Shown here: positions 51,274 to 61,164 of the stretch, piece by piece
How the letters are laid out: each line of letters starts with the position of its first letter
Numbering within the stretch: position 1 is the first letter of the stretch
Origin: Picochlorum sp. 'celeri'
Taxonomy: Eukaryota; Chlorophyta; Trebouxiophyceae
Reading direction: 5' to 3'
Length of the DNA: 64,000 bases
Assembly: GCA_010909725.1 (NCBI GenBank)
Contig: JAACMV010000002.1
Coordinates: forward strand, 930,001-994,000
The notes under the pieces: model-generated
What the model was told of the DNA's origin: nothing
Seen by the model: only the letters and a program-made list of their open reading frames with translations
Databases searched by the model: none
Program-made: the position numbers and the translations under genes

Positions 51274-52642
51274 TTATTTCTGTTGCTTCCAGCATGTGAC
51301 AGTCCCATCATATCCACCAGCAAGAATCATCGTGCCCATACAGCAGACATGTGATAGAGGGTGATTATCAACCACCAGACTGCCCACTGGGCTAATCATG
51401 TTCATCTCATCCTGTCGAACATCAACGGCATGCGTGCCATCATCACACACGTGCATTGAGGATGATTCCTCTTCATCTTCCAAGGCAATATCCCACATGC
51501 ATAGCCTGCAATCCTGTCCCACAGACACCAACAGCAGCGATGAACACGACTCATCATTGACAAACGCAACAGAACTAACCCAACTGGTGTGTCCCTCGCA
51601 GTGCGCTTGCACCCTATCAGAGCCCACCTTCCATATAGATATTAAATCATCCTCTCCTCCCGCAGCAATCACGGTACCATCTCCACTCCACGCACAGCAC
51701 GTGATTGCCCCAAAGAAGGAGTGAAATCCACCTACAGTTTTACCCGAGGCCTGCAGGTCGACAATAATTAATGCCCCAGTGCGGGTGCCCACTGCCATGT
51801 ACCGTCCATCTGGTGACATCTCTGCAGTGGTAATGCTACACCCCTCCAGATGTATGATGCTTTCTGTCGTCTCATGCCCACCTCCAGATGATGATTGATT
51901 GAGCAGGTCAGAGTCAGAACTGTTGCCAATGATTTTATGGTGTCGGATAATATCTCCATCTTCATACACGGCAATGAAGCAGGTACCTGATGCATCATCT
52001 GCTGCCCACACAGCTCGTACACAAGCAGAAGAATTGACGCTTTTCTGAGAATTAAATCGCATAATGCGGCTATAAAAATCGGTCGAGGATGATTGAATCG
52101 GCAATGGCATTGCTTGCACTGCATCATCATCAATAATAAACATTGTCACACATGTGCCATGCATGGTTTGCATTATGAATGCCTTCGTACCTTCCCCCGA
52201 AGAAAACGCCACAAGCATGGCTCGATCATCCAAACATGCTGATGTAAAGTCCATACTCGTGATACTGGATGTGTCGGACGGACCTGTATCGTTGCCGTGC
52301 TTGCTCAGGTCAACCCTGCTCACAAGACCTCTTGAGGTCATCTCATCCTCCTTCCCGCCATTCTCATCACCCTGCATACATTTGATCCTTCTTTGATTTC
52401 ATGATGGAAGTTTATCTATACTCGTGAAGAAGCCCACGCACCCATTGCTCTGGATTTTCGTTCAAAAGAAGAAATCGAACGACATTGAACGCAATCAGGT
52501 TTCGTCCACCATACGTTACAGGAATGCATTTCGTAGATTGTTTAAAGTTACATTGGGCTTTGAGAGGCCGTGTGGAGCCAAGATATTCCCAGCGCTGGTT
52601 GTTTGCAGTTTTCAAGTCGGAGCAAGAACATTCCTCCTCCAT
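51274..52642 (-). CDS. WD40 protein of the WDR20/CreC type
   Basis: Join(52642..52442, 52371..51274), 432 aa; intron 70 nt (GTGCGT...TATGCAG). The short exon 1 supplies the start and the first blade segment. WD repeats include SITTAEMSPDGRYMAVGTRTGALIIVD, GAITCCAWSGDGTVIAAGGEDDLISIW and HTSWVSSVAFVND, the last two nearly as in CreC/WDR20 (WSpDGkyivtGGeDDLvtvw, GHsSWVsvvaFD-type). These proteins activate USP12/USP46-like deubiquitinases (CreB in fungi, carbon repression). The acidic, low-complexity mid region (~residues 100-215) is typical of spacer loops. Partner is inferred. Confidence 0.8.
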
Positions 52643-52725
52643 GATGTCACGTTTTTCTTCTTCCCGTTGTTTTCACAGATAGATTGCATATACAAAAAAG
52701 AAAAAACAAAACAAAGAATGAATAG

Positions 52726-53919
52726 TTACTGAGGCTTTTGCTTCTTTCTGGCAGATTGCCTCGTCACCCGCATTGAATTTTCCTCTTCTTGCTGGGCTGT
52801 GGCTCTGCTTTCGGTATACTCATCCTGCTTTCCAGTGTCGCCGCTATCCCCACTCGCTTTACTGACAGCATCGCATACAACTTCTCCTTGTAGCTCGAAT
52901 GGTTGCTGCACGGTCGATACCGCATCCTCTGCTGTGTGGGCAAACTGGTCCAGGTGGATCTGGATGCCCCCTGCAGCACTGCTTCCTGTTGGAAGTGCAA
53001 CATTCACCCCTCGCGTTTGCGCTGGCGGGGGAAGCATGGGCGGACGAGTGCTGGAATTCTTCCTCTTGAGCCCACCCTCTCTCTCCTTCTGGCGATTTCC
53101 ACTGTTACTGCTGTTCCCAGGGACAGGGGCAGTCGCCTGGACTACTTTGGCAGATTTCCATGCTGCTGCCGCAGCAACTGCCGCAGAAGACTTGCCATGC
53201 GATGATGGGTGACCATTCTGTAGGACATGAAGCGCTTCATTCGTGTCAATTGGCATGTCACTTGAAAGCGTCTTGATCAGCAAGCTGTCAGGCCTATCTT
53301 CCCTCATCATTCTGCCAGTGGTCTGGGAGACTAACGATGCAGCTGTGGCAATAGCAGCGGCATACGTGCCTGGCAGCGCCCCAGCAGCAGCAGAGGACAA
53401 TGACTCTGTCGGCCTCTCTGTATGTGCATTTCTGTCTTGCTGCTCCATCTCAAACGACGACACGCGCCTCTTCAACCCATCGGGGAGTTCAATCTTGCTT
53501 GGATTCTCCATTGCCTTTGACACGGCGGACAACGAGTCCTGATGATCCTGACAGTCTCCCACGAGCTGAGCAACATTTTTTGTAGCATCCTGTGCCTCGG
53601 CACTGCTCATGGCTTGTGTCTGATTCTGCTGTCCACTCGGCTTTGCCGTATTTGCCAAAACTACTTGAACAGTCCCTTCTGATGATGATCGCTGTTGTCT
53701 CAAACGTGGATTGCCACTTGCTCCACTCCTCCCACCAATATGCACAGTAGCATACTGCGATGGGGCACTCCTCCCAACTGACCCTCTCTCCCTAGTATTC
53801 TGAGCCACCCCGGGGGTAGTGTTGTTCACCTCTGGAGAGAACCCAATAGACATGCCAGACTGCACGCCCGCGCTTCCACGAGTCCACTCGGCCACGAGTG
53901 GCACTTCCTGGGGAATCAT
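52726..53919 (-). CDS. Disordered protein with basic C-terminus, unknown
   Basis: Intronless, 397 aa. Most of the chain is Ser, Ala, Gln, Pro, Thr and Asn-rich without fold, with one Ala-rich patch (AAVAAAAAWKSAK, ~residue 255) and short Pro runs. A bipartite-like signal RQSARKKQKPQ ends the protein, suggesting nuclear import. No domain, enzyme motif or coiled coil is recognised. The GC content of the coding part is higher than in adjacent genes. A transcription co-regulator or scaffold is possible, but this is composition-based only. Confidence 0.6.
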   Translation of the reverse strand: MIPQEVPLVAEWTRGSAGVQSGMSIGFSPEVNNTTPGVAQNTRERGSVGRSAPSQYATVHIGGRSGASGNPRLRQQRSSSEGTVQVVLANTAKPSGQQNQTQAMSSAEAQDATKNVAQLVGDCQDHQDSLSAVSKAMENPSKIELPDGLKRRVSSFEMEQQDRNAHTERPTESLSSAAAGALPGTYAAAIATAASLVSQTTGRMMREDRPDSLLIKTLSSDMPIDTNEALHVLQNGHPSSHGKSSAAVAAAAAWKSAKVVQATAPVPGNSSNSGNRQKEREGGLKRKNSSTRPPMLPPPAQTRGVNVALPTGSSAAGGIQIHLDQFAHTAEDAVSTVQQPFELQGEVVCDAVSKASGDSGDTGKQDEYTESRATAQQEEENSMRVTRQSARKKQKPQ

Positions 53920-54374
53920 ATCTAGTCTCTATTACTTTGTGCACTAATGCTTCTCTTTGCTGCAGGTCATCTTCTTTTTTTCTCCCAGAAATATGTGGCG
54001 CTTTTTTATTTACCGTTTCTTTTGTTGTTGTCTTGGAGGACAACAACCGTCTCGACCAAGGTTGGTATCGTTCGTACCAATGCTACTGCTGCTGCTATAA
54101 ATATGAATATATATATATTCAAAACAGAGAGACGCTGTGATATATTCACAGCGTCGAATATAACAACAAAAAAGCCTTGTCCCGCACGTGAACAATGCCC
54201 ACGACAGTATCCGAGAAACCAGTCTCTTGTCTGAGACACCTCTTCAGATGAATGTATCTAATAAAATGTAATACAAAATAAACACGAGTCACGAGACTGT
54301 AGAATCATACGCATGGCAGCACATTCCGAGATTAAAAAGGCGCCCTTTTCCATCCGGTCGACGTTGTGCTCTCG
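53920..54374. other. Divergent intergenic region, 455 bp
   Basis: It lies between the disordered-protein start (minus) and the Asterix gene (plus). Contains a perfect 10-bp hairpin with 5-nt loop at 54131-54155 and a TATATATATTC stretch just before it. No RNA gene was recognised. Confidence 0.45.
54131..54155. repeat. Perfect hairpin GACGCTGTGA-TATAT-TCACAGCGTC
   Basis: Two exact 10-bp arms with a 5-nt loop in the 455-bp intergenic region. Could be a dyad site or a stem-loop in a leader or trailer. Confidence 0.65.
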
Positions 54375-54707
54375 ATGCAGCGCAGGGATGTTGTATTAAT
54401 TCATCATGTAATCAGAATGGGTAAAGGAATAGCCATTGCGAGGCCGTATTCAAGTGTGAGTTTCACACGAGAGACCGAAGAGGGTGGGGATGGAGATGTC
54501 TATAGTTTCCTCGCCATGTTTGCTGGGATCTTTGGGATTATATCGAAAATGAGAGCAGCGGCTCTGGCATGTGCAGCTTTCTGTGTGTTGCTGGGGGTTA
54601 ATGTCAACTTTAGTTCCCCCACGCAGGTTCGGCAACTCTTGAGTTGTATTGGGGTTGCTGTTTTTTGTGGATTTGGTGTATACATTCAGCCTCAAGGGCA
54701 GCGATAA
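54375..54707 (+). CDS. Asterix (PAT complex subunit) homologue
   Basis: 110 aa from the ATG at 54375 (Met15, at 54417, is another start). Residues ~30-110 line up with human Asterix/WDR83OS: an Asp-Val-Tyr start before the first helix (DVYSFLAMFAGIFGIISKMR), then a second helix and an exposed SSPTQVRQLLS loop matching SSEDTKQMM, and a short final helix. Asterix and CCDC47 form the PAT complex, an intramembrane chaperone for multipass proteins at the ER. The predicted membrane helices and Lys/Arg spacing support the assignment. The N-terminal ~25 residues differ and may be a non-conserved leader. Confidence 0.75.
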   Translation: MQRRDVVLIHHVIRMGKGIAIARPYSSVSFTRETEEGGDGDVYSFLAMFAGIFGIISKMRAAALACAAFCVLLGVNVNFSSPTQVRQLLSCIGVAVFCGFGVYIQPQGQR

Positions 54708-54731
54708 TGTAATAGAAATGAATGAAATCAA

Positions 54732-56690
54732 TCACCATTGGTATTTTGCTTCGACCAAAACCTCTTCGTAGAGTTCGGCAGCATGCTGCCAGCTCAAGTC
54801 TTGTTCCATGCCTCGTGTCTGGAGGCCTCGGAAGGATTCTCTGTGCTCTCTGTATGTATATAGAGCATCTCCCATGGCTCTCTGGAACGCTGATGCATCT
54901 GCCCATTCAAAGGTCCATCCTGTCCCTGTATTTTCGAATGGGTTGAATGGCTGCACAGTGTCTCTCAGCCCACCAACGGCATGGACAATGGGGACTGTTC
55001 CATAGGCCATGGCATACAACTGATTCAGACCGCATGGCTCAAATCTAGATGGCATGAGTAAAATGTCTGCTGCTGCTGTGATTCTGTGTGCTGTGCGGAC
55101 GGAGAATCCTACCCAGGCTCTACACTTGTCATTATTTCTGTTTTCCATGTCTCTGAGCATGCCTTCCAAATCATCCCTCCCTGATCCCAAGAGGACCAAC
55201 TGCACGCCTTCCGACATGAGCCATTCGTAGTTTTCGCATATCAAGTCGACGCCTTTTTGGTAGTCCAGGCGACCAATGAATCCCAACAGGGGCACGTCTG
55301 GATTTTCAGGGAGCCCAAGCTCTCTCTGCAAGGCAGCCTTGCATGCTGCTTTGCCCTTGACGAATGTTTCAATATCATAATTTTGGTATCCATCAGATTG
55401 TAAATCTGTATCAAGAGAAGGATTCCATTCCTTTGTATCAATGCCATTCACAACCCCTCGAAGTTTCCAATTATTCTCCCGAATGACGCCATCGAGACCC
55501 CATCCTCCCTCTTGTGTCTGACATTCCCATGCATACCCATTGCTTACAGCTACAACTCTATGCGACGTGATGAGGGCGGCTTTCATGATGTTCATGTGTT
55601 CTCCACCGACAGGATCATCGAGTCTGAACAAGTCAACATAATGATCTGGCACCTCGAATGGACCCAATTCATCCATCGGAGCCCGACCTTGATGCGCAAT
55701 ATTGTGAATGACAAAAATAGAACGTGCATATTCCATCTGACCATGGTCTCGATAGTGTGCCTGCAAATATACCGGCAGCAGAGCTGTGTGCCAATCATTT
55801 GCAATAAACACCAGGGAATCATCGCCATAGACAGTGCCACCGCAGGGCACCATCCATGGAGCTTCCAACGCTGCTTTGCTCAGTAAAGCACATCTAAATT
55901 GTAAATCCGCTCTGCTACCACCATAAATATCGTCTCCGAAGGATAAATACGTTGGATGGTCGACAAACACAAAATCCACCCCGTCCACATATGCATGGAA
56001 GTAGCCAAATTCGTGCTCTTGTCCCATGACTCGTACTCGATGTCGGACACCAGTCTCCCATGCATCTTCGTAGCACTTGTACCGTGGCACGACAACCATG
56101 ACCCGATGCCCTCGCTGTGCCAGAAATTTGGGCAGAGCCCCAACAACATCCCCAAGTCCTCCAGTCTTTGACCATGGTGCGCATTCTGCCGCCACCATGA
56201 CAACATTCATCGCATTTGGATTGCTTTCCTTCTTGTCATCGTCTTGCGGTGGAAACACGAGCTCGGTGATACCACCATCATGCTGTGTCTCTGCATGATA
56301 TTCTGGAGGAGGAGGAGGATGCTCTTCCTTCTCTTCCTCCACCTCGATTTTCTTCATCGCCGGATTTCCAAGTAAATTAGAGAGTTCAGCTTGTGCCTTT
56401 TTCCTCTCTTCAATCTGCTTCATCAACTCTTCGTGGAGCTTTTTCAAATCCCCAGACTGTATTGTCTCGTTAGATGAGGTGGAATTCTTTCCGGCGCTGC
56501 TCGCCTGCTTCCGAGGCCTTCCACGTTTTCTCTTTGGACCATCAGACATTGTGATGTCACAATGCAATCGGCGGCCAGTCTTCCTAGTATTATTCACATT
56601 CTCGCCTCGTGCACATGTGTCCAGACATGGGCTGAACCTTCTCAACATGATGCTTTGGTTATTTCTGGCACTGCCCTCGCACGATATCAA
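54732..56690 (-). CDS. Plastid starch synthase, GT5, class II type
   Basis: Intronless, 652 aa. An N-terminal plastid-type extension (~110 residues) holds a basic KRKRGRPRK stretch, then a coiled coil ([21 protein letters not shown]) and a Pro/Glu linker. The catalytic GT5 domain starts near [25 protein letters not shown], with the ADP-glucose-binding KTGGLGD, and includes NDWHTALLP, a [13 protein letters not shown] region and [15 protein letters not shown]. It elongates alpha-1,4-glucan from ADP-glucose in the chloroplast. Domain layout fits SSII (long linker, no SBD). The AT-hook-like motif in the extension is odd for a plastid enzyme. Confidence 0.9.
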   Translation of the reverse strand: MISCEGSARNNQSIMLRRFSPCLDTCARGENVNNTRKTGRRLHCDITMSDGPKRKRGRPRKQASSAGKNSTSSNETIQSGDLKKLHEELMKQIEERKKAQAELSNLLGNPAMKKIEVEEEKEEHPPPPPEYHAETQHDGGITELVFPPQDDDKKESNPNAMNVVMVAAECAPWSKTGGLGDVVGALPKFLAQRGHRVMVVVPRYKCYEDAWETGVRHRVRVMGQEHEFGYFHAYVDGVDFVFVDHPTYLSFGDDIYGGSRADLQFRCALLSKAALEAPWMVPCGGTVYGDDSLVFIANDWHTALLPVYLQAHYRDHGQMEYARSIFVIHNIAHQGRAPMDELGPFEVPDHYVDLFRLDDPVGGEHMNIMKAALITSHRVVAVSNGYAWECQTQEGGWGLDGVIRENNWKLRGVVNGIDTKEWNPSLDTDLQSDGYQNYDIETFVKGKAACKAALQRELGLPENPDVPLLGFIGRLDYQKGVDLICENYEWLMSEGVQLVLLGSGRDDLEGMLRDMENRNNDKCRAWVGFSVRTAHRITAAADILLMPSRFEPCGLNQLYAMAYGTVPIVHAVGGLRDTVQPFNPFENTGTGWTFEWADASAFQRAMGDALYTYREHRESFRGLQTRGMEQDLSWQHAAELYEEVLVEAKYQW

Positions 56691-57419
56691 ATTTGAATCG
56701 ACTCTGCGAATTCTTACACGTACGACTCCCTGGAATGAGCCAAGGCGGGTCTCGGAGTTTTGATAGAGGCTGGATAAGATTTGTTTCGATCAATCAATTG
56801 CCGATTACACCGTGCTGTGTGTGTACATATAGCTATCAAATAAAGGAAAAAAATCTCGAATATGAAATTCTCGAATCCGCATTGTCACGTCGCAACATGG
56901 AGATGCATGATGGAAAGAAAACCAAACCTTCCCATCAACCCCACTAAGGAAAGCAAGATTCTAGCCAATTCTCGTTCTCCGTCTACAATGGATTTCCGCC
57001 TCTGATATTATAGATTTATACTTATATATATATAATCTATCTAATCTCAAAAAATCAAGTACAGAGATGCTCTTACGAGTAAGAAATCAGCAACCGCTTT
57101 TTCAGCACTGGCGAACCACCCCGTCATTTGGCTCGATCGATGCCTTCAGTGCTGAATTTGGGGTATTTGACGAGCAATACCGTCGCGCTCAGTCATTGAT
57201 AAACCCCCTCCTTGTGCACATATTTATTATATCTATTGAACTTTCATAATTTTTGGTTTTGGGGACATTTCGCGACAAGCGATAATTTGGACTTGGCGAA
57301 CGCTGTCCAAGATGGGCCAGACCTTGCCTGGGCCACCCCTAGAAACCCAATGCACTGCTCGTGTAGTTGATTTTTGCGTTTACTATAACCATATATAGGA
57401 TCATAATTATCTCGAGAGC
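56691..57419. other. Intergenic region with possible mobile-element margin, 729 bp
   Basis: Between the starch synthase start (minus) and the transposase stop. It contains the inverted repeat at 57101-57156 and a motif GGACTTGGCGAA near 57289 that resembles the inner repeat at 60904. No gene is supported. Confidence 0.45.
57101..57156. repeat. Inverted repeat TTCAGCACTG ... CAGTGCTGAA
   Basis: Perfect 10-bp arms 57101-57110 and 57147-57156 separated by 36 nt, upstream (left) of the transposase gene end. Possibly a small foldback element or part of transposon margin. Confidence 0.55.
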
Positions 57420-60400
57420 CTATATGGGCTTCTCTTTAAAGAGTTTGGAAAGGTCCATGTTTCTGAGGCTTCCCTTGTTGAGGACAAGGTAGGACTTGAA
57501 TCTTGGCTTCTCTCCAAGCGACCCATGTATTGTCCTCATGTCAGGAGCTAAGAACGCCTGCTCTTTAATACACGATACATCAATTAGACGTTCGGTCGCG
57601 GGTGTCTGTGTGTGATAGAGAAGCACGTCTTGCAGCCCACACTGTTTCAGGTCTGGATCCAAGTCCTCTGTGGTGTACTCTGTCACTCTGAGAAGGATTC
57701 GTTCATCTAAGGGACCACGATGCATTTCTCTGCTCCTATCAGGTATAATGATGCGGTATATTGCCTGAACTTGTGCTAGCGTGGGCAGTCGCCCAGGTTG
57801 ATCTTGTTGCAGTAGCAGGTAGCTGTTATCTGTTGCAACTTTCATCCGCTCCACATACGACTTGTGTTCGATCTCGACGCCGTGAAGAATTAACTTATCA
57901 TATTCAAATATCTGAAACTGCATGAGTGCCAGTTGTTTGATAAGATGTGGTATCTGGGTTGTGCCACACTCTTCATATGCCTCTGCCACCAGGCATGTGT
58001 ATTGAAGTTCAGCCCAATCATACTGACGCCCCAAGATATCTTCCATACTCTCGCTGGACACATAATATTCTTGTATAAGTCTTACAATACCGAGATCTTC
58101 ATCCTGATTCAAGTTTATCTGCCTGCACTTTGAAGGAAGTACGAGGTCCTCCTGGACTGTTGGCATCACCTCTGAGAGTTCATGCTCATCCCTTCCTCTG
58201 TGGTTTTCCATGGCAGAAGCGATTAATCTCACAGCCATTTCAGTAGATAATCTTGAAGCCATAGATGCAACAGGCATGTTTTTTTTCTTAGCCATACTCT
58301 TCATGTCTTTGAACTTGCTCTCTAAGGGAAAGGACCACAGGTCAGGCAGAGGGCCATAGTTGAGCACTTGGCTTGGTAGGTGATATATGCTATGCAAATG
58401 GAAGGGCATTTCTGTCTTTGGTAACTGACTTTCAAGCTCTAACATTATGTGATACATTCCCTGTTCGTCGAGTTCCTCTATCTCCTCCACATTGATAACT
58501 GGTGAGCAAAGCTTTTTCAATGCGTAGAACAGTCCATCATAAGCCTTGACTACGGCGGGGTCAACTCCCCCAAAATACATTGCAGCGCACATAATGCCGC
58601 TGATGGCAAAATCTTTATATTCAGATGCTTTAATTTTTGCTGCATTAGAGTCGTTTTCCTCCTCTCGCTTCTTGGATTGATTTGGTTTTCGAAACAATCT
58701 TGAGGGATCCCCATGAAGTCCAGATGGCTTGCAAATGAACGAAACAAAGTTCCTTGCTTGCGTTGAATTTTTCTCAGAGTAACGATTAGGATCATCGCGT
58801 CTTGATTGGGAATCACGTGGTGCCAGTCTCATCACCCATTTTGGGAGGCCAGTCAGGTTCAAAAATTTCCTCAGTGTTTCAGTGTCAAATTTTCCTACCA
58901 CGTTGCCCTCAGCCCTGCTAGCAGCATTTTGAATACCATGCATTGCGCAGAATAAAAAACCGTTGACCAAATCAAAATATGGCAAACTGCTAAATGCACA
59001 TACGCCCCTGATCCCTTTTCGTTGCTGAGCAAAACCTGGAAACGCCTTGTTGTCCAAAGTAACCTTCCCTTTTTTCAACTCCTCTTCGACCCAAGACTGA
59101 GATGATCGCACCTCATCACTATTCCATAAGAATAAATTCATCTTGTCAGACTCTGTTGGTTCTGGCATGCTGCTCGCCTTGTATGCTATCCTTTGCATAC
59201 CCTGTCCTTTGCCAATTTTGAAACTCTCTCCAAAGATTTTGCACATATGGCAAGGCCATTGACTTGGAGTCTCGTCATGCTTTGCTACCAATCGCAATGC
59301 TCTTGTATCCTGTGCACTGCATAGGAGAAAAACCTTGGTTCTAATATGAGATTTCCTTGCTGCATCATATAGAGTTTCTCCTTCCCCACTGCAGATATCT
59401 TCAATGTCCTTCACAATCATACCCAGATACTGATCAATGCTCTCTGCCTCTTTTGGACCGTCTACTATCATCAATGGGTAGATGTTTCTATACTTTTTAC
59501 CCAGCTCTGGAGGTAGATTGAGAATTCTCATCAAGACACACCAAATTGAATACGCTGATCGGTTGAATGGAGAAAACCCATCTGTGAATAATTCAATCAC
59601 AATAGGGATGTATTCGTCTGTCATTTCCATATCTAAACCTTTTTCGAGCCTCAATCGCTCTATAGCCGGACTCTGCCAGACAGAGGATAACATCTGATCA
59701 GAGCCCTGTCTTGGCAAACTTGGTCCATACCTGACACCTTGTGCAAACGTGGTATCTTGCATAGCACGCCTCAAAACGTCCATAATCTTCAATTGCTTAA
59801 TTGGAATAGACATATCTTTCCTACAAGATGGTTCAATACATGCGGATCCCCTGTTAGATGTTACTGGGTGGTGGTTGACACACGTGTAAAATGTATGAAA
59901 AGGAGACCCAATTTTCCTCAGTAGTGCTTCCACCTTGTTATACGAGGGCGCATTTGAAAAGTAGCGAGAGATTATATTGAAATCTTGTCTAATATTTTGA
60001 ATCGCGTACTTATTTTCGAGCATGTTCAGCAGCAGTTCCACACAAAAGTCCCCAACAAATTTCTGTTCCACTTGGCCTTCAGGATATCTCTCCACAGGAT
60101 CCAGCAACCAAAGGGCTAGATCTTCGGGCAGTGTGCATTCTTGGAGGGATATACGAGATTCTGATTCAATTATGAGTTCATTTAATTCGTTTGATTGCTG
60201 TGCTTCAATCTCATTGTCCATCTCCCCCTCAGTTTCACTGCCAACATCTTCTGCAGATGCATCTCCATCAGCCTCGTCACTTTCATAGGCATGGTCGATC
60301 TCATCAAACCCTCCTCCATCATCACAGTTCATATCCACAAAACTCTCTTCTTGCACCACGTCAGGTTGAGCGACCACATGACTCTGTTGCAGCTGCTCCC

Positions 60401-60743
60401 CTTCAGAGTCCTTATCTATTGCTATTTCTCTCCAACTCCCATTCTCGACGGCTAAATTGAACTGATTCATTTTATCATTGAACTTGAGCAGTTTGGCCCT
60501 CTGACTTTCCTTCACTTTTTTAGTGCTTACTGTCCTTGAGATATTGTCCTTTAGTCTTTTCAGATGGTTTCTGACACTCTTGTAGGGAATAGGGGGCCGG
60601 CCCTCACACCGGTCACAAGGACAGTGAAAAGAATAGTCACATATTCTCTCTCTATTGTTCTTCAGAGAACGATCCGAGACTGGGAGTGAGACCCCAGTAT
60701 CAGTAGGAGTGGTTGAAGCGTCCTGGCAGGCCATGCTTTTCAA
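57420..60743 (-). CDS. CACTA-type transposase (Transposase_21/TNPD-like)
   Basis: One uninterrupted 1107-aa frame. The N-terminus has CDYSFHCPCDRCEGRPPIPYKSVRNHL, given here as a zinc-finger-like CPCDRCEGR plus a downstream His, as seen in Tnp2-type proteins. Acidic disorder (~residues 120-200) follows. The central Transposase_21 block includes LFTDGFSPFNRSAYSIW and NLPPE, a VDGP loop, and SQWPCHMCKIFG. The C-terminal DUF4218-like block has HLHSIYHLPSQVLNYGPLPDLW. Domain order is as in En/Spm-type TNPD proteins. No stop or frameshift is visible, so it may be active, or conserved after domestication. Three catalytic acids were not individually assigned. Confidence 0.85.
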   Translation of the reverse strand: MKSMACQDASTTPTDTGVSLPVSDRSLKNNRERICDYSFHCPCDRCEGRPPIPYKSVRNHLKRLKDNISRTVSTKKVKESQRAKLLKFNDKMNQFNLAVENGSWREIAIDKDSEGEQLQQSHVVAQPDVVQEESFVDMNCDDGGGFDEIDHAYESDEADGDASAEDVGSETEGEMDNEIEAQQSNELNELIIESESRISLQECTLPEDLALWLLDPVERYPEGQVEQKFVGDFCVELLLNMLENKYAIQNIRQDFNIISRYFSNAPSYNKVEALLRKIGSPFHTFYTCVNHHPVTSNRGSACIEPSCRKDMSIPIKQLKIMDVLRRAMQDTTFAQGVRYGPSLPRQGSDQMLSSVWQSPAIERLRLEKGLDMEMTDEYIPIVIELFTDGFSPFNRSAYSIWCVLMRILNLPPELGKKYRNIYPLMIVDGPKEAESIDQYLGMIVKDIEDICSGEGETLYDAARKSHIRTKVFLLCSAQDTRALRLVAKHDETPSQWPCHMCKIFGESFKIGKGQGMQRIAYKASSMPEPTESDKMNLFLWNSDEVRSSQSWVEEELKKGKVTLDNKAFPGFAQQRKGIRGVCAFSSLPYFDLVNGFLFCAMHGIQNAASRAEGNVVGKFDTETLRKFLNLTGLPKWVMRLAPRDSQSRRDDPNRYSEKNSTQARNFVSFICKPSGLHGDPSRLFRKPNQSKKREEENDSNAAKIKASEYKDFAISGIMCAAMYFGGVDPAVVKAYDGLFYALKKLCSPVINVEEIEELDEQGMYHIMLELESQLPKTEMPFHLHSIYHLPSQVLNYGPLPDLWSFPLESKFKDMKSMAKKKNMPVASMASRLSTEMAVRLIASAMENHRGRDEHELSEVMPTVQEDLVLPSKCRQINLNQDEDLGIVRLIQEYYVSSESMEDILGRQYDWAELQYTCLVAEAYEECGTTQIPHLIKQLALMQFQIFEYDKLILHGVEIEHKSYVERMKVATDNSYLLLQQDQPGRLPTLAQVQAIYRIIIPDRSREMHRGPLDERILLRVTEYTTEDLDPDLKQCGLQDVLLYHTQTPATERLIDVSCIKEQAFLAPDMRTIHGSLGEKPRFKSYLVLNKGSLRNMDLSKLFKEKPI

Positions 60744-61164
60744 ACTGGTTCAAATTTGCAAACCTAGCACGTGTACCATACATTGAACTTTCCGTCGAAT
60801 ATTTGTATTGGTAATTACCATATATCGATATTGTCCCCGATTTTGGAGACATCGGCTCAACCCGATCTACTTACTCAGGGAGCGACCGGAGTGCATCCCC
60901 GGAGGACTTGTCAAAATTTCGACAAGTCCAGAAGCAGATCTACCATCTGACAGAGTCCATATTGGACGGGTGTCAACCCCCACGGGCGACATAAACTTAC
61001 TTATTTATATCATATAAATATATTATTAACCGCGAAGGGCAGAAATACAGCACCTGGGGTAGGTTCTCAGGAGTAACCGAATGCGTTGTTGACGTTGGAC
61101 GTTGGGTATCCCCTGGTACGTATGCCACACAGATGTGGTGAAAAGCCTTGTAAAGTATATAAAT
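60744..61164. other. Divergent centre of the transposon, 421 bp
   Basis: Putative bidirectional promoter between transposase and accessory gene. Contains the 9-bp inverted repeat at 60904-60929 (GGACTTGTC) and a similar GGACTTGGCGAA motif near 57289, compatible with transposase-binding sites. Confidence 0.45.
60904..60929. repeat. Inverted repeat GGACTTGTC ... GACAAGTCC
   Basis: Perfect 9-bp arms 60904-60912 and 60921-60929 with spacer AAAATTTC, between the two divergent transposon genes. Confidence 0.6.

Noticed and set aside
57101..57156. CACTG at 57106 as the left CACTA terminal repeat
   Set aside because: No matching inverted copy was found at the right side (62.46-62.85 kb), and the pentamer is common.
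56691..57249. Small plus-strand frames upstream of the starch synthase and in the transposon margin
   Set aside because: Short, no motif, AT-rich, and overlapping the inverted repeat region.
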